Source of the DNA: Enoplosus armatus
Lineage: Eukaryota > Chordata > Actinopteri > Centrarchiformes > Enoplosidae
Reading direction: 5' to 3'
Assembly (NCBI RefSeq): GCF_043641665.1
Contig: NC_092200.1
Span: 5,675,694 to 5,739,693 of the forward strand
Length of the DNA stretch: 64,000 nt
Positions 21,900 to 33,830 of this stretch are shown here, one piece after another. The notes below the pieces were generated by a model. The model ran no database searches, was not told the origin of the DNA, and was given only the letters and a program-made list of their open reading frames with translations. Position 1 is the first letter of the stretch. Each line of letters starts with the position of its first letter. The translations under genes and the position numbers were made by a program.

Positions 21900-23770
21900 G
21901 TCAATTTATTGTATTTTATTTGAAAGTATTTTTCAAAGTGACATGGTAAACACGACTCAAATGATACACCATTTTTCCTGCCAGCATCAGTATACCCAAT
22001 TCCTCAGACACAGACACGCTGGTGAATGACTTCAACCTCCTTTGTACATCAACTTCAGATTCTGTTGCACTTTTTAAGACAAGAGTTAAAAATAGTATGG
22101 GACTGGTAACCTGGATGAATGTTGACATTCACACTCATAAAAGAGACGGTAGAAGGGTTGAACGGAGGTGGAGGAAGACGAGGCGTGATGACTTCTTTTA
22201 ATGAACAGGTTAAGAATGTGACGGCCAACTATTTCTCTATTTTAATTCATACTAAAAAAGCACAGAGCTCTTTTTTAACAGTGTGGACTGTCTTTTAAAT
22301 CCCGCATGTTTTAATGAGTCATCTGGTGAAGAACGTCTTAAAAGTTTAACTTTTCTTTAATGATAAAATCAGTGAGACACCATCAAAAATTGTGATTCCT
22401 GATTCTTTTATTTATGGCCCCTACGCTAACTGTATTTTAGCAAGTTTTATGCGAGTCTCTTTAAATGAACTTATGATCACTGTGGCGCAAGTCAAACGCT
22501 CATCAAGCCCTGTAGATGTAATGCCTCCTAAAGTTCTCTGTGAAGTGAGTAATGGTTGCTCTCAGTAATTAACAGTTCTTTATCCTCTGGCTACGTCCCA
22601 GAATACCTGAGGACTGCCTGTGTGCAGCCACTCATTAAAGAATCCGACCTCGATCCATCAGAATGCAGCAATTACAGACCAATTTCAAAATTACCTTTTA
22701 TTGCAAAACTCCTTGAGAAGTCCGTCTCCTTATAACTCCTCCAAGCGTCGCGACAAAACAACATTCAGGAAAAATTTCAGTTTTTTTTCGACAGCATCGC
22801 AGCGCTGAGTCTGTACTTATTAAAGTGACAAATAATCTTTTAAGAACAGCTGATACTGGTGAATGTTCCTTGTTCCTTCCAGCTTAATATGTCAGCAAAC
22901 TTTCTTAAATTAAACTTGGATAAAACTGAGAGCCTTATCACTGGTCCTGACAATCGGCATCCTCTCTTGGTCCCTTATCAATTAATGTTAAACTGAATGT
23001 CGGGAACCTGAGCTTTTTGACACTGACCTCACCTTTGATATTGCTAGGATACGAGTTTTAATTACACTCAAACTATCATCCATGCTTTTATTCCCCCACG
23101 GTTGGACAATTGTAATGGTCTTTTAGCCACAGACTGTATATAAATATGGACGATGCGTCTCGCTTCCTCCCACTGGACAACAATGAAGCCCAAATATCCC
23201 GGATACTTCGACTATCTTGCCCTGGTGATGTCATTTGGAGCCAGAGTCTGCACAGTAGTGATTGGTGAGTGGAGCTGCGGTATCAGGGTCCCGCCCATAC
23301 ACCCGCCCGACCCAATCACGAGCACACTTCAGTCAATCACAGCTGTCAATCATGACCTCTCACCCCGTTTTTACAGCATCAAATAACTAATTAAAACTCG
23401 GAGGGGGCGGGGTTTATGACCTATACTGCAGCCAGCCACCAGGGGGGCGACGTTTTGGCTTCACTTTTGGGGAGCTCTCATGTCATCCATCTTTCTAGGC
23501 AGTCTAAGCTTTTAATGAGTATAAATCAGGGGCTGAGCACTTGCTGTTAGGGCTCCTTCATCAGTATCTTCTTTCAAATCACTTTCCAAGACTTCTTTTT
23601 ATTGAAAGGCTCTCTTATAATTTCTTTTTATTCAACCATCCTTGATTATACCTGCCTGTTATTCACACCTTACTGCGTATTCTGTGGTTGTGTTTCATGT
23701 TTTCATTGTAAAGCACTTTGTAACGGTGGTTTTCGAAGAGTGCTATACAAATAAACTTTACTGTTATAAA
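21900..23770 (+). pseudogene. Degraded non-LTR retrotransposon (CR1/L2-type), RT relic
   Basis: Scattered frames read like the second ORF of a fish LINE. SDSVALFKTRVK near 22060 resembles the linker between endonuclease and RT. SSPVDVMPPKVLCE lies near 22504-22545. The stretch starting EYLRTACVQPLIKESDLDPS (about 22600-22717) is followed by SNYRPISKLPFIAKLLEK, the early RT motif. LKLNLDKTES lies near 22908, and HAFIPPRLDNCNGLL near 23080-23123. The 3' end (23700-23765) has TTGTAAAGCACTTTGTAACG and GTGCTATACAAATAAACTTT, the usual 3'UTR end of this LINE group. Many stops and frameshifts are present, and most of the RT catalytic core is deleted. A TIR element interrupts it at 23131-23506. The clade is inferred from memory of family motifs. 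Confidence 0.75.
23131..23506. mobile_element. TIR element inserted in the LINE relic
   Basis: Left end AGACTGTATATAAATATGGA followed by CGATG. The right end reads TCATCCATCTTTCTAGGCAG then TCT, an imperfect inverted match. It includes a short GC-rich run near 23277-23310 and GGAGGGGGCGGGG at 23400. LINE-like sequence lies on both sides, so the insertion came later than the LINE. Confidence 0.6.
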
Positions 23771-26700
23771 CCTTATAAAGCCGCAAGAGGCTTGAGGCTA
23801 TGGGTGAGTCAAATAGGCCGAGGAAACAACACACTCATGAGGGTTAAACAGGAACGTCCTCAGGCTCTCAGGTTGGGGACACATTAGGGGGAAAGTAGGC
23901 CGTGATGACGAACGTGGTTTAAAACCTTCATGCATTGCATAAGACAACATTAGTGTGTTACCGTCATAAATGTCATGATGTTATTTGATCTGTTGAAGGT
24001 GTTTTTCTGAGTGTCTTTTATTTACAATTATAATGCATAGTCTTGAGATCTGTCTACACGGCGCTGAGTACTCAAGTCGACTAAAAGAAAAGCCACCTAC
24101 ACTAGCCACTGTGGTAAGAAAGTCATATCACTGTTTTTCTATTTTATGTCAGCGAAGTTTCATCTTCTGAGAGTGAGAACTGACAGCATTTCTCAAAGGA
24201 GTCACTGAAGGAACGAGCAGTACTCTCTGTTCTCCAGGGAAATATAGTTTTGAGTTGAACGTGCGGTATCCATCATGCTGATGAAATGCATAATTAATTC
24301 TCATCAATCCCGTAATCCTTCTCTAGACCTGACCGCAAAGATGAAAATTACAAGCCGGAGCCCATGTCAGCTCGGCTGGGTGATATCCATTGTAGTTTTC
24401 TCACTCAGTGGCAAAGAAATGCAGATGATAAATCGGCAAGGTTACAAAGTATTTACACAAATAAGTTGAAAACAATCGATCCAGTGCACCACACTGTCAT
24501 ACCCTTAGGGATGTGGTTCCCCTGGAAGAATGCACAATCCCCCTGGCCTGGGTTCATTTGAGACGCAGATTGTGTCTGATTGATCAATGAGAACCACTGC
24601 TGAGCCATCAATCTAACAGGAGTGGAATAGGAAAAAGAGAACATTAACATGTATAAGCTGCCGTGTCCCGACAATGTCCTCTACCTTGAGTTGGTGGGAA
24701 AGCAGCCACCTCTGGGGACATGAACAAAAGTGGTATGTCTAAGACCTGCGACAGGAACGTGTTATATAAGGACAACAGGGACGATGTCAACATCTCAGCT
24801 CCTTTATGATCTCATCCTGTCACACAGCAGAGGCTCCTTATCTCTGTATCTTACCAAAAAATATATCTATCACGAAGCTGCTGCTGCTACTCCTGCACAG
24901 CTTTCTTTTACACAGGTTAGAGAGTTAATAATCTCAGTTATATAAAACTTGAATATCACCTTCAAACGCCCTACAGGTAATCATTTCTGTGAGCCGCTAA
25001 TGAAAGCATAAAATTGCTGGCACCTTTTTGGCCACCTCCGTGCTGCAGTATTTAAGACAAACAGGTGATTAATGAGTGATTTGAGCTGGTTTCGCTGGTA
25101 GACAGCTGTTCCATATTGCAGCAATCATTGGGTGGAGCAGTTAAGAAGTGTTCGTCAAGGTCTTGCTAGAGAGTGCATTGCTTCTGAGGTCCATGATCAG
25201 GAAAATGTTGTGCTAGAGGACTTGACAGTGAGTACATTTTTATACAATCACAGCACAGCATGGCAACGGCGCCTATAAAAACATGCAATAGCTACAACAA
25301 TATGAACTATAATGATACAGCAGATATTGTGCAGCCACTGTGTGGAGGCAGTTGACGGACAACTGAGACCGTTGCTAGGAGACGCACTACAAACTTCCAA
25401 TTTGAGGCCCAAATAATACATACAAGACATTTTTTTACCCTTTTTTTTCCACAGGGAAACGTACTGCTGTGATCCTTTACAACATCCAACATTCAGGAGG
25501 ACACAAGCTAGCAAGCTAGTCTGCCTAGTTAACACTCAGAAGTTGAAGCTAATAGCCTTAGTTGTTACAGATGGTACTAGCTTTTCGACTAACAATGTCG
25601 ACCTCCTGCTGGTTAACTGTGTGACCACTGGAACCAGATGTCAGAATCAAAAATTCACATCGCTGGTGGCGCTATCGCGGCAGAAAAATAAATAGATTTC
25701 TTCAGTTTTGGCAATTACACACTAAGGATATGGACACTGATGTCTTAGCAAAAACAATAATTTTAAAGAACAATACTGAGCCAAACCCAGAGAACCAGGT
25801 ACACGGGGAAGGACAATTTCAAACTAAACCGCTTATTATAGCCACAAGCAGCTTATCTGAGGATACTGGATGTGAAAGTGCTTGCCAAAGGGCATCTTGA
25901 CACAAGTTGACAAGTGGTGAGAACAGCATGTCTTGTTAACTTTTGCCACCCTGATTTTTGCACCTAATCTTGGAGGCTGAGTACGTGATATTCCAGTTTC
26001 TTCTCCAACCATGCCTCCATTTTACACAGCCTGAAAAGACAGCATTTCATTTCACACTGTACATTCAAAAACAATGTTAGCACAAATAATGTGCAGATAT
26101 GTTGAAGTTTGCACCGGGAAGTTTATCGCTCTGTTGTCTATGATAAATAATAGATGAGTTTACAAATTACTACAGATTCTGACGTTATTTTTATAAGCTG
26201 GAAAATATCTGCAGGGTGACCAAATGTCAGTTCTGGGGATATACAGTATAAGCTTAAATATTGACATTCAGATCGCAGCAGAATCAGTCCTCATAGTAGG
26301 CAGTCACAGTAATACTCAGCTCGTGGCATTATTCATTCACTCCTGCAGTCATGCATTGGCACAGGAGCTAATCTCTGCCCCCAAGGCACTTCAGCAGTAA
26401 TGCACCTGTTAAAAAAAATCCCCATCCATGTCATTCTGAATTGTAAAAAAGATTAGCTAATATTTAATAACAGTTTTGGGGGATTTATTGGACACTTGTG
26501 TGTTTCTCTCTGGCTGGAGGGCTGCATTGTCACTCAGTTGGTCCCCTCCCCCCAGTTTTATTTTTTATTTTTAGGAAAGTGGTGAATCCCCCAAAACTGC
26601 TGTTAAAAAGCAATGTCTACCAAGACATTTATGTAAAATTGTCCTGATGATGGAGTGCTGGAGACACTCTTACTGGTGCAGGAAAGTCTTTCAAAAGCCA

Positions 26701-28639
26701 TTATGTGGCCTAGTGCCACACGGCTGCATTCTGCTGTCTCATTCAGTTTTTTTTATCTATTTTAGGCATGCACCTATTTTTGGTGTGCTTCTATCAAACA
26801 GCAGGATTGCTTCAGAGTATAATTTCTTCCTGATTTTGCAGATATACAGGTACAGCACCTGGTTTTAGTGGCTGACACTTACACATTCTGTAGCCATACT
26901 TCTGTTGTCATGCACGGCTGTAACCAACTAAAACTTCTTGGCACTGGATATTTTGGAGATGCTTATAATGTGAACCTTAAAGCAGGAGATCCAAAAATAC
27001 AAAGTTAATGAACACAACATTATATTTTCCCTTAAAGGGTTTTTTGTTGTATATGAATGTAAGTCATATGAGTTGAAGACATAATGTAAGCTGCAAATCT
27101 GCACCTGTAAAATGTAAAAAAACACTCTGTTTGAAGCCCCACTAATCTTTCCGTCACAAATCAGCTTTCCCTCTAGCATTTGTTGCTTTTACATTTTTAG
27201 AGTTGTTATACTTTGTAAGCATCAAAATAAATCATTTCAAATTGAACTGAATCAAATTCAATCATGGGCAGAATGTCAGGTTTTATGATGCACTGCATCT
27301 CTTCAGAAGGAGCGGAAATTGGACTGAAACGCTACCGTTAAATCTTTACACCTCTAATACCTACCGATGTTTCTTCCATTTTGAAAAATGTGGTAAATTG
27401 TTTGCCAAATAAATACTGAACAGAGTTATTTGTTGCTAAGTTGATAATTAACTGAAGAGGTCCAATCTGACAAATGATCACATCATAGCTAAAAAAGTGA
27501 AAACCAAATTAAAAATTAGTACTCGTAATGTGTTTACTATTAAAAGAAAACAAAAAAAAAATGACAATTTAGGTTGCTGAAAATACACTTAGATAAACTA
27601 TAGTAATGTTATATCACCAAGAAAGCTTTCAGTCAACTTAAAACAAGTGAAAATTAAGCAAAACTTAAGTCAAGAATTAAATTAAAACTAATTACTGTAT
27701 GTGTTTCCATTGAGATGTGTTTAAAATGTAAAGTTAAATCTCTTGATACTCCACACTGCACAGTACAGTTGGTGGTGGATTTGATTTAATCTTTTTTGAA
27801 ACATAGTTTTCTTGGAGGTCGACTATGTACCCTTGGAATGACTTGAAGTACATATTCAATCCAAATTTTCCCATTATAAGGACACACAAGTTGACAAGAA
27901 TAAGTAACCTGTAAAACCTGTCAACCACAAGCAGCTCGATGGATGCAGGTGAAGGCAAACTCAGCTACAAAAGGACACCTCGACACAAGGTAACAAGGGA
28001 AGAGCTGCTCTTGTTAACGCTTTTCACTTCACCAAACAGTTAGAACTATAGATAAATGTGAAATGGAGTCCAGGTAACTACACAGCAAAATGGCCACAGC
28101 AGGAGCACTCTAAGGTAGAGTCATGAGATAGTGTTTTGGAAAAGTATAGCCATGCAACATCTCACAAAAGGCAATACAATAAAACCATCAGGTTGAGCAA
28201 CATTAGTACAACATCAGTTCTTATTATCACCATTTTGTCCACCATAAAAAACAGTAAAATATGAAGATGCTAACTTGGCAACATGGATGTTTATTTATTC
28301 ACTGTTTGGAAGTAAGACTGTGGTAACCTGTAACCTCCTTGGTAACTCAATCCTAATTTTAGAACATCCTAAAACAAACACAAGACGCAATATGACAGGG
28401 ATCCCTCCTATATTTGACTCGTGAGATAAGATGGACAGATTAAACCTCCTGGTGCAGACCGATCAGCACTTTAATTTCAAAAGCTCATTTGGGTGTGATA
28501 GCTCAAACAAATGTTCAGTACAGACTCAGCCCCCAGTGAATTACACTTAATTGCTAAGGAGGCAGCTCCAGGATTTGGCACTAAGATCTATATGCTTTGG
28601 AGTCCTTTGTCAGGTTTATAAATATAAATATTGTGCGAC
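23771..28639. other. No gene seen
   Basis: No ORF with recognisable domains. Features are limited to short homopolymers (for example 25439-25449 and 27550-27558). 25248-25535 has an open minus frame of 95 codons that matches nothing I know. Confidence 0.5.
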
Positions 28640-29220
28640 TCTGGGGATGGCAATGATGCTCTGTTGGGCGGTGCACCACTTTTGTCCAGACTGAAATATC
28701 ACAACAATTATTGGACGGATCGCCATAGAATTTGGTACAGATATCCGTGGTCTCCAGAGGTTGTATCCTACACACTTTCGTGATCCTCTGACTTTTCATC
28801 TTGAACCACCAGCTGGTCAAAGTCTACTAAATGGATTGTCAAAAACTTTTTGGATTCATGGTTCCCAGATGGTGTTTTTCCATGAAAAATCTCGTCAACG
28901 TTTGGATGGATTACCATTAAATTTACAGACATTCCTGTCCTCTTCAGGATGAATGTGAATAACCTTAGTGAGTCCATGACAAGTAATCTAACGTCATCAT
29001 TAGGTCAACATTTTGATTTGTGTGGTACTTTGGTTTATGACCAAACAAAATACATTCCAAGCAGACTCAGCTGTACTTGTGTTTACTACTAATTAGCAAA
29101 AACTAAGATGTTGAACATCTACAACATTACACTAGCTAAACATCAGCATGTTTGTCATTAGCATTTAGCTCAAAGCACCTTTGTGCCTTAGTACAGCCTC
29201 AGTCTTTCTAGAGTCTTGCC
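28640..29220 (+). mobile_element. Dispersed repeat family M, near-complete copy
   Basis: Contains TGTCCAGACTGAAATATCAC, CATAGAATTTGGTACAGATA, CTCTGACTTTTCATCTTG, CTTTGGTTTATGACCAAACA and AGCATTTAGCTCAAAGCACC. This word order is shared with copies at 38165-38590 (same strand) and 43431-43705 and 53655-54045 (opposite strand). Non-coding. I recognise it as a common interspersed repeat of fish, but do not know its transposon class with certainty. Confidence 0.7.
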
Positions 29221-29370
29221 ATATATATTACACAAGTGTAAAGCCACATTAAGTACCAGCATGTTTTCCTATTTTCATGGAAATAAATACAGCAAGCATA
29301 TATTTTCACTATAAAACAACAAAATGAAAAAGGTAAAAGATACAAAGGGATATAACGCCTCAAAGGATAG

Positions 29371-29562
29371 GACGTGGTGGTATAGTGGCTCAGTGCATGC
29401 CTCGCAGCAGGAAGGTTCTCTGTTTAAACCTGAAATAGACTGGCAACCTGTTCATGTTGTATTTTGCCTCTCTCCTCTCAATGCATGCTGGGACAGACAG
29501 CAGCACCCTGCAACCCTGATGAGGATTGAAAATAAGACGGACAGACGAATGGGCTAAATGGA
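29371..29562 (+). mobile_element. tRNA-derived SINE relic, internally deleted
   Basis: The head GTGGTGGTATAGTGGCTCAG matches an A-box-type tRNA start, and GGTTCTCTGTTTAAACC is a decayed B box (GGTTCGAATCC in tRNAs). The tail TAGACTGGCAACCTGTTCAT and AATGCATGCTGGGACAGACA matches the 3' part of a common fish SINE. It is about 190 bp, shorter than the usual 300 or more, so the middle is deleted. A functional tRNA is excluded because no cloverleaf can close. Confidence 0.7.
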
Positions 29563-30239
29563 AAGACGTGTTGAAACCATACTTATTAGTAATAATGTAC
29601 TTTTCAAAAAATAGACGATAGATGTGATATACACTAACTAGATTATATTAAATAACTTCTCTCACATTATTGCATTATACATTATAATGACACGTATCGT
29701 CTCATCACATCCAACGCTGTGACATCGCACCTGTTCAGAGTGCTCTACAAACTTTGTTTAGTGCAATTCTTTTCCTTGGCCATGACAATGCTGCCAGGCC
29801 TAACACTGAATGTCAGTCTGGACAATTGATACGATAAACCCAATTGAAACTTTCAATCTCCCTCCCGCTGATAAGAACAGAGGGAGTCTGCGAGGGGGAA
29901 GAAGGAGGGGGACTTTCTTTTCTTGACGGCCTAGTGTCAGTAACAGCAGAATCTCCATTAGACTGGCGAGGAAAACAACATTTGGGAGCACATCTCCTGC
30001 AGTTCAGCTCAATACATTTTCCACAGCAATATGGTTTCAGTTCAGGAGGGTGAAACCTTTGTGATTTGTTGTGTTTTTGTGAAGACTGCTTGATGTTATG
30101 TACGCAGTTCAAAAGGTGCTGAGAAAAAACAGTATGTAGGTCTCTTATTTAATTTTATCTTTTACTTAAAAGGACACTCATTTTATATGTCAAAAATAAC
30201 AATAATAATAAATGTACAAATCACAGGCCTCAGCTGCCC

Positions 30240-30365
30240 CAAGGAAGTAAAAGTACCAATCCCATAATGTAAAAATACTTTATTAAAAGTAAAAGCTCTG
30301 CATTCAAAATCTTACTTAGTAGTAAGTATTATCAGTGCGTTTAAGTATCAAAAAGTAAAAGAACT
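30240..30365 (+). mobile_element. Fragment of a TIR repeat rich in AAGTAAAAGTA words
   Basis: GAAGTAAAAGTACCAATCCC, TAAAAATACTTTATTAAAAG, TCTGCATTCAAAATCTTACT and AAGTATCAAAAAGTAAAAGA parallel the repeat at 36029-36160. I recognise it as a common fish interspersed element, possibly hAT-derived. No complete ends are seen here. Confidence 0.5.
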
Positions 30366-30404
30366 TAATTTGCAGGATTGCCCCTTTAATATTACTACAA
30401 ACAC

Positions 30405-31310
30405 TGCATGACCAAAAGTATATGGACCCCAAAACATTACACCCTTAAAATCATTGTCACGCCTGGTGAGCACGAGGCAGCGGGGGAATAGGACCCAAAT
30501 GGGGACAATAGAGGCAGGTAGGGACACTTCAGTGATTTACCAACAAAAGAAAAGATACAAAAGCTCATGGACATTGGGAGCAAGTCCAAACATAAGTTGT
30601 ATTAAGTCTACGGGATAGCAGGACTGGGACAGGGAGAGGTGCAGGCAGGAAGGTTCAACTTCAACGATTTGGCAGGGAATGAGGCGGTTAATTAAGGGCT
30701 GATAAAGGGATGAGGGGATGAAGTGGAAACAGGTGAGAGAGTGGGCGGGGGAGGTCAGGTAACTGCAGGACAAGAGGGAGTGTCTGGATGTGTGAGTGAG
30801 ACAAGTGGAAAAAGTCCAAGGTCATCTGGTGGACAGGTTGAAAATGGCCATGAACAGGTTTGGAGAGGTGGGAATGTGGCTGGAGGGAGTGACAGAGAAG
30901 CAGAGTGTGACAGCCACGGCCATTAATATGCTGCTATAACAGCCTCCGCTCCTCCAGGAAGGCTTTCCACAAGATTTTGGAGCCTGACTGCAGGGATTTA
31001 CTGCCAATCAGTCACAAGAGCATTAGCGAGGGCCAACACTGATGTTAGAGATAAGGCCCCGGCTTGCAGTCGGCATTCCAGTTCATCCCAAAGGTGTTGG
31101 ATGGGTTGAGGTCAATGGTCTGTGCAGGCACTGGATTTGTACACAGGGGTATTGACATGTTGAAATAGGAAATGTCCTTCCGCAAACGGTTAAAACAAAG
31201 GTGGAAGCAAACAATTGTCTAAAATATAATTGTATTCTGGAGCATCAAGATTTTAATTAGAACAAAGGGGCCAAGGCCAAACCATGAAAAACAGCCCCAG
31301 AATACAAATA
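30405..31310 (+). mobile_element. Fish DNA-transposon-derived repeat, split by another insertion
   Basis: The left part (30405-30454) reads TGACCAAAAGTATATGGACC and CAAAACATTACACCC. The right part (30919-31310) resumes with CATTAATATGCTGCTATAAC, GGAAGGCTTTCCACAAGATT, CAGTTCATCCCAAAGGTGTT, GAAGCAAACAATTGTCTAAA and CCAAACCATGAAAAACAGCC. These are in the order I recall for a widespread fish repeat. The two halves are separated by about 460 bp of unrelated inserted DNA. Non-coding. Confidence 0.7.
30455..30911. mobile_element. Younger element nested in the 30405-31310 repeat
   Basis: Begins TGTCACGCCTGGTGAGCACG and ends AAGCAGAGTGTGACA. The outer TGTCAC/GTGACA bases are inverted. It is GC-richer than its surroundings and has no transposase. 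Since it interrupts another repeat, it must have arrived later. The exact ends and target duplication are not resolved. Confidence 0.6.
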
Positions 31311-32849
31311 CACGAACGAATACGAATAGCAGAGAACGGAAATTTTAAAGTACCTCAAAATTGTACTTATATAATGCACTTAATTATCATTTATTTTAAT
31401 TATTTTCCTATTTATTGGCTGTTATGGGAGTCCCAGTAAACATTGTTTGCCAGAGATGTTAATGGGTCGGTCGAGGTCCAACGTGATGAGCCAATCATCT
31501 AACAACATAACGCATGAAAAGCTGGTGGGTGGGAGTACACAACCACCCTGCCTCTGTCACTGTGTCCATCAGCGTATCGATCCAAAGACCTTATCAGGCA
31601 GTGTATCTGAAGCGAACAGGGTGGTGGGGATTGACTTTGCAAATCTCTACCACTTCTAACTTTCTTTTTGATCTGAGCAAGGCCTCTTTGGTCTGTGTTT
31701 CATAATCAGCTGAGTTGAACCTGTCTATGTCTCAGCCTCTCTCTTCAAGTTAAGACTGGAGCAGAGCCAGTCTCTTTGGGGTTGCCAAGTGCCACCTCGA
31801 ATTTATTTTACCTAATTCTGTCAGTCTATGATGTATCTGGTTGGAGAAAGAGAGAATCTTTAGTAAAGTTTCAAACCATTTAAAAGATTTAAGTCAGCTC
31901 ATCAGCATATTCATATGTCACACAGCTTGTTGGCTTTTACATTTGTGTAATGTTTTATGGATGCACCTTGTGTAACTATTGCATCATAGATTACAAAGAA
32001 TAAAAGTGTGGGAACATCAGTATCATCAGAATAAATTGAATAATTGCAATAGTTGCACTGCCTCTGGTTATTTCATGATGACAAGAGAAGCATACATCAT
32101 GTCTCACTTCCTCACAGCAATCCGAAGATGACAAGGAGCGATAACAAATACAGGCAGTTCCCATTGAATGCAGGGATAACATCCTTCAAGTGGAAGACTA
32201 ATCCGAGGCAGTAAGCGACGTTGATGTACTAACTGCATGTCCAGTGATGTGCACCATCAAAGAGCTTTCAAGCCACAAACCATTGAGCTTTGCAAAACAA
32301 CTTAAAGTAACATAGAATTGCATTTTAAACTTTTCAGTATAAATTATTTACTCACAGTTAGCGTAGCAACCATATCTAGATACAAGAGTGTCTTTTTTTT
32401 AGCCTTCACTAAACAAAATCATAACAGCAAATTTGTAAAGCATTGATTAAACTGTGCTTTGATCTGCTCTTGCTAATGTAAGCTGCAAACATTAGCATGC
32501 CCAGCTAACTAACTTACTACCTACAGTGGTGAAAAAAGGGGCAGGTCACAAGATAACTACTGTGTGCGGTTACAGGTTGCATTAGAAAAATTCCTGTTCA
32601 GGACTGAAACATCAACCCCGGGGGAGCCAAGATGCTTGTGTATTGTGTTTAGAGCAGCGGTCTTCACTGGCAGGACGAGCCACTTTTACCACGAAACACC
32701 AAAAGCCACCCTAACCACTATTTTGTCATCGCACGACGTACAATATGTAATGCAGATAAAACAATCCTAATTAAAAACAGGCTTTCTTTAATACTGAGCG
32801 GAAGCAGGCATGCATTTCCTTGACTTTATTGTTATTAATTTGTAGTTTG
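31311..32849. other. No gene seen
   Basis: Short ORFs only. 32647 has GCAGCGGTCTTCACTGGCAG followed by ACGAGCC, which could be a decayed end of the hAT element whose transposase relic follows, but no matching inverted end was found. Confidence 0.4.
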
Positions 32850-33830
32850 TTGTCCTTATCCTGGTGAGGCATTCAAGATGTGTCAGTGTGAAAATCTGCT
32901 TCAGACACCAAACTCCTGCTCCGAGTTCAACTTTGAGAATGTCGTTAGTGTGCAGCTCTACTATTTCATTTTCCACAGCAGCACGATTAGAAGTGCTGAT
33001 AGTTGGAGTGAGAGAGGATACATCCACATGGAAGGGCTTTTCAATAAAGATGAAAATCTCCTTCTGCTCATTCACAAATTTTCCCCTCAGCTCTTTCCAA
33101 AACCTCAGCAAATCCTCCGTGGCTGAGGTGCTGCTGCAGAGATGGGTCATTTGTGGGGACGGCTCTGAGTTTTGGGAAGTGAATGAAATCTCTGTAAGAT
33201 ATTGTCAGGGCAGTTGTTTTGTTCTGGGATGCTCTGATTGCATTCAGCATTCAGCATGTCGCTTGGAAGCTTATCTCTCCCTTGAAGCTGCAAGTTCAGA
33301 GCGTTCAAGTGACAGCAAGGACTGTATGATCCAGTGTGGGTCTACCAGCTCTGGCTCGTCTTTCCTGTTGCTGTCCAGCAAAGTGGACATCTCACCTCAC
33401 CATGCATCCCTAATTCACTGAATCCGTTTCATAGTCTTCAATTAACTGCCAGAACTGTCTGGCAGTGTAGTGCTCCGGAGACGATGAAATTCATCACACA
33501 CATCCAGCCCTTTTGATACCATACCTCCTGATGTATGAAAACTGAAAGAGTTGAGCGTTTCTTCTCTTTTTTTTTTCATGAAACCAACAAGCCTACTCTT
33601 TGCCTCGCACGCTTAGGGCGCCATCAATGCACACTGAGTTTGTTTTCATCACGAAATGCCAGAAATACATTCAGAAAATCTGCTTCCATCCGCCGCAATT
33701 CTTAAACAAAGCGCTGCCGACAGATCAGCAAGTCGCTGGTGACTTGCGTCTTTGCAGATGTCTTCTATCCGCCTCACACTGGTTGAATCAGACAATTGTA
33801 ATCACCTTATTTGCTTTATAATTGCATTAG
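32850..33830 (-). pseudogene. Broken hAT-superfamily transposase, GTF2IRD2/ZBED-like
   Basis: Read from 33830 down, several frames carry pieces in transposase order. NSVCIDGALSVRGK (near 33640-33600) resembles the CxDGAxxMxG motif. HGEVRCPL (near 33400-33370) resembles HTEVRWLSRGKVL. LNALNLQLQGR lies near 33300-33260, and DFIHFPKLRAV near 33190-33160. The 120-codon frame at 33150-32788 then has LRFWKELRGKF, FIEKPFHVDVSS, ENEIVELHTNDILK and LTHLECLTRIRTTN, the C-terminal dimerisation region. The segment that should hold FGSTYxCEQxFS is deleted, and stops separate the pieces. So this is a dead transposase, not a domesticated host gene. The family call is from remembered motifs. Confidence 0.75.

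Noticed and set aside
29371..29440. Possible tRNA gene
   Set aside because: The A- and B-box-like parts belong to a SINE relic. No acceptor stem or complete cloverleaf can form.
32864..33421. 185-codon plus-strand open frame, the longest in the window
   Set aside because: It is the antisense shadow of the hAT transposase relic, whose motifs read on the minus strand.
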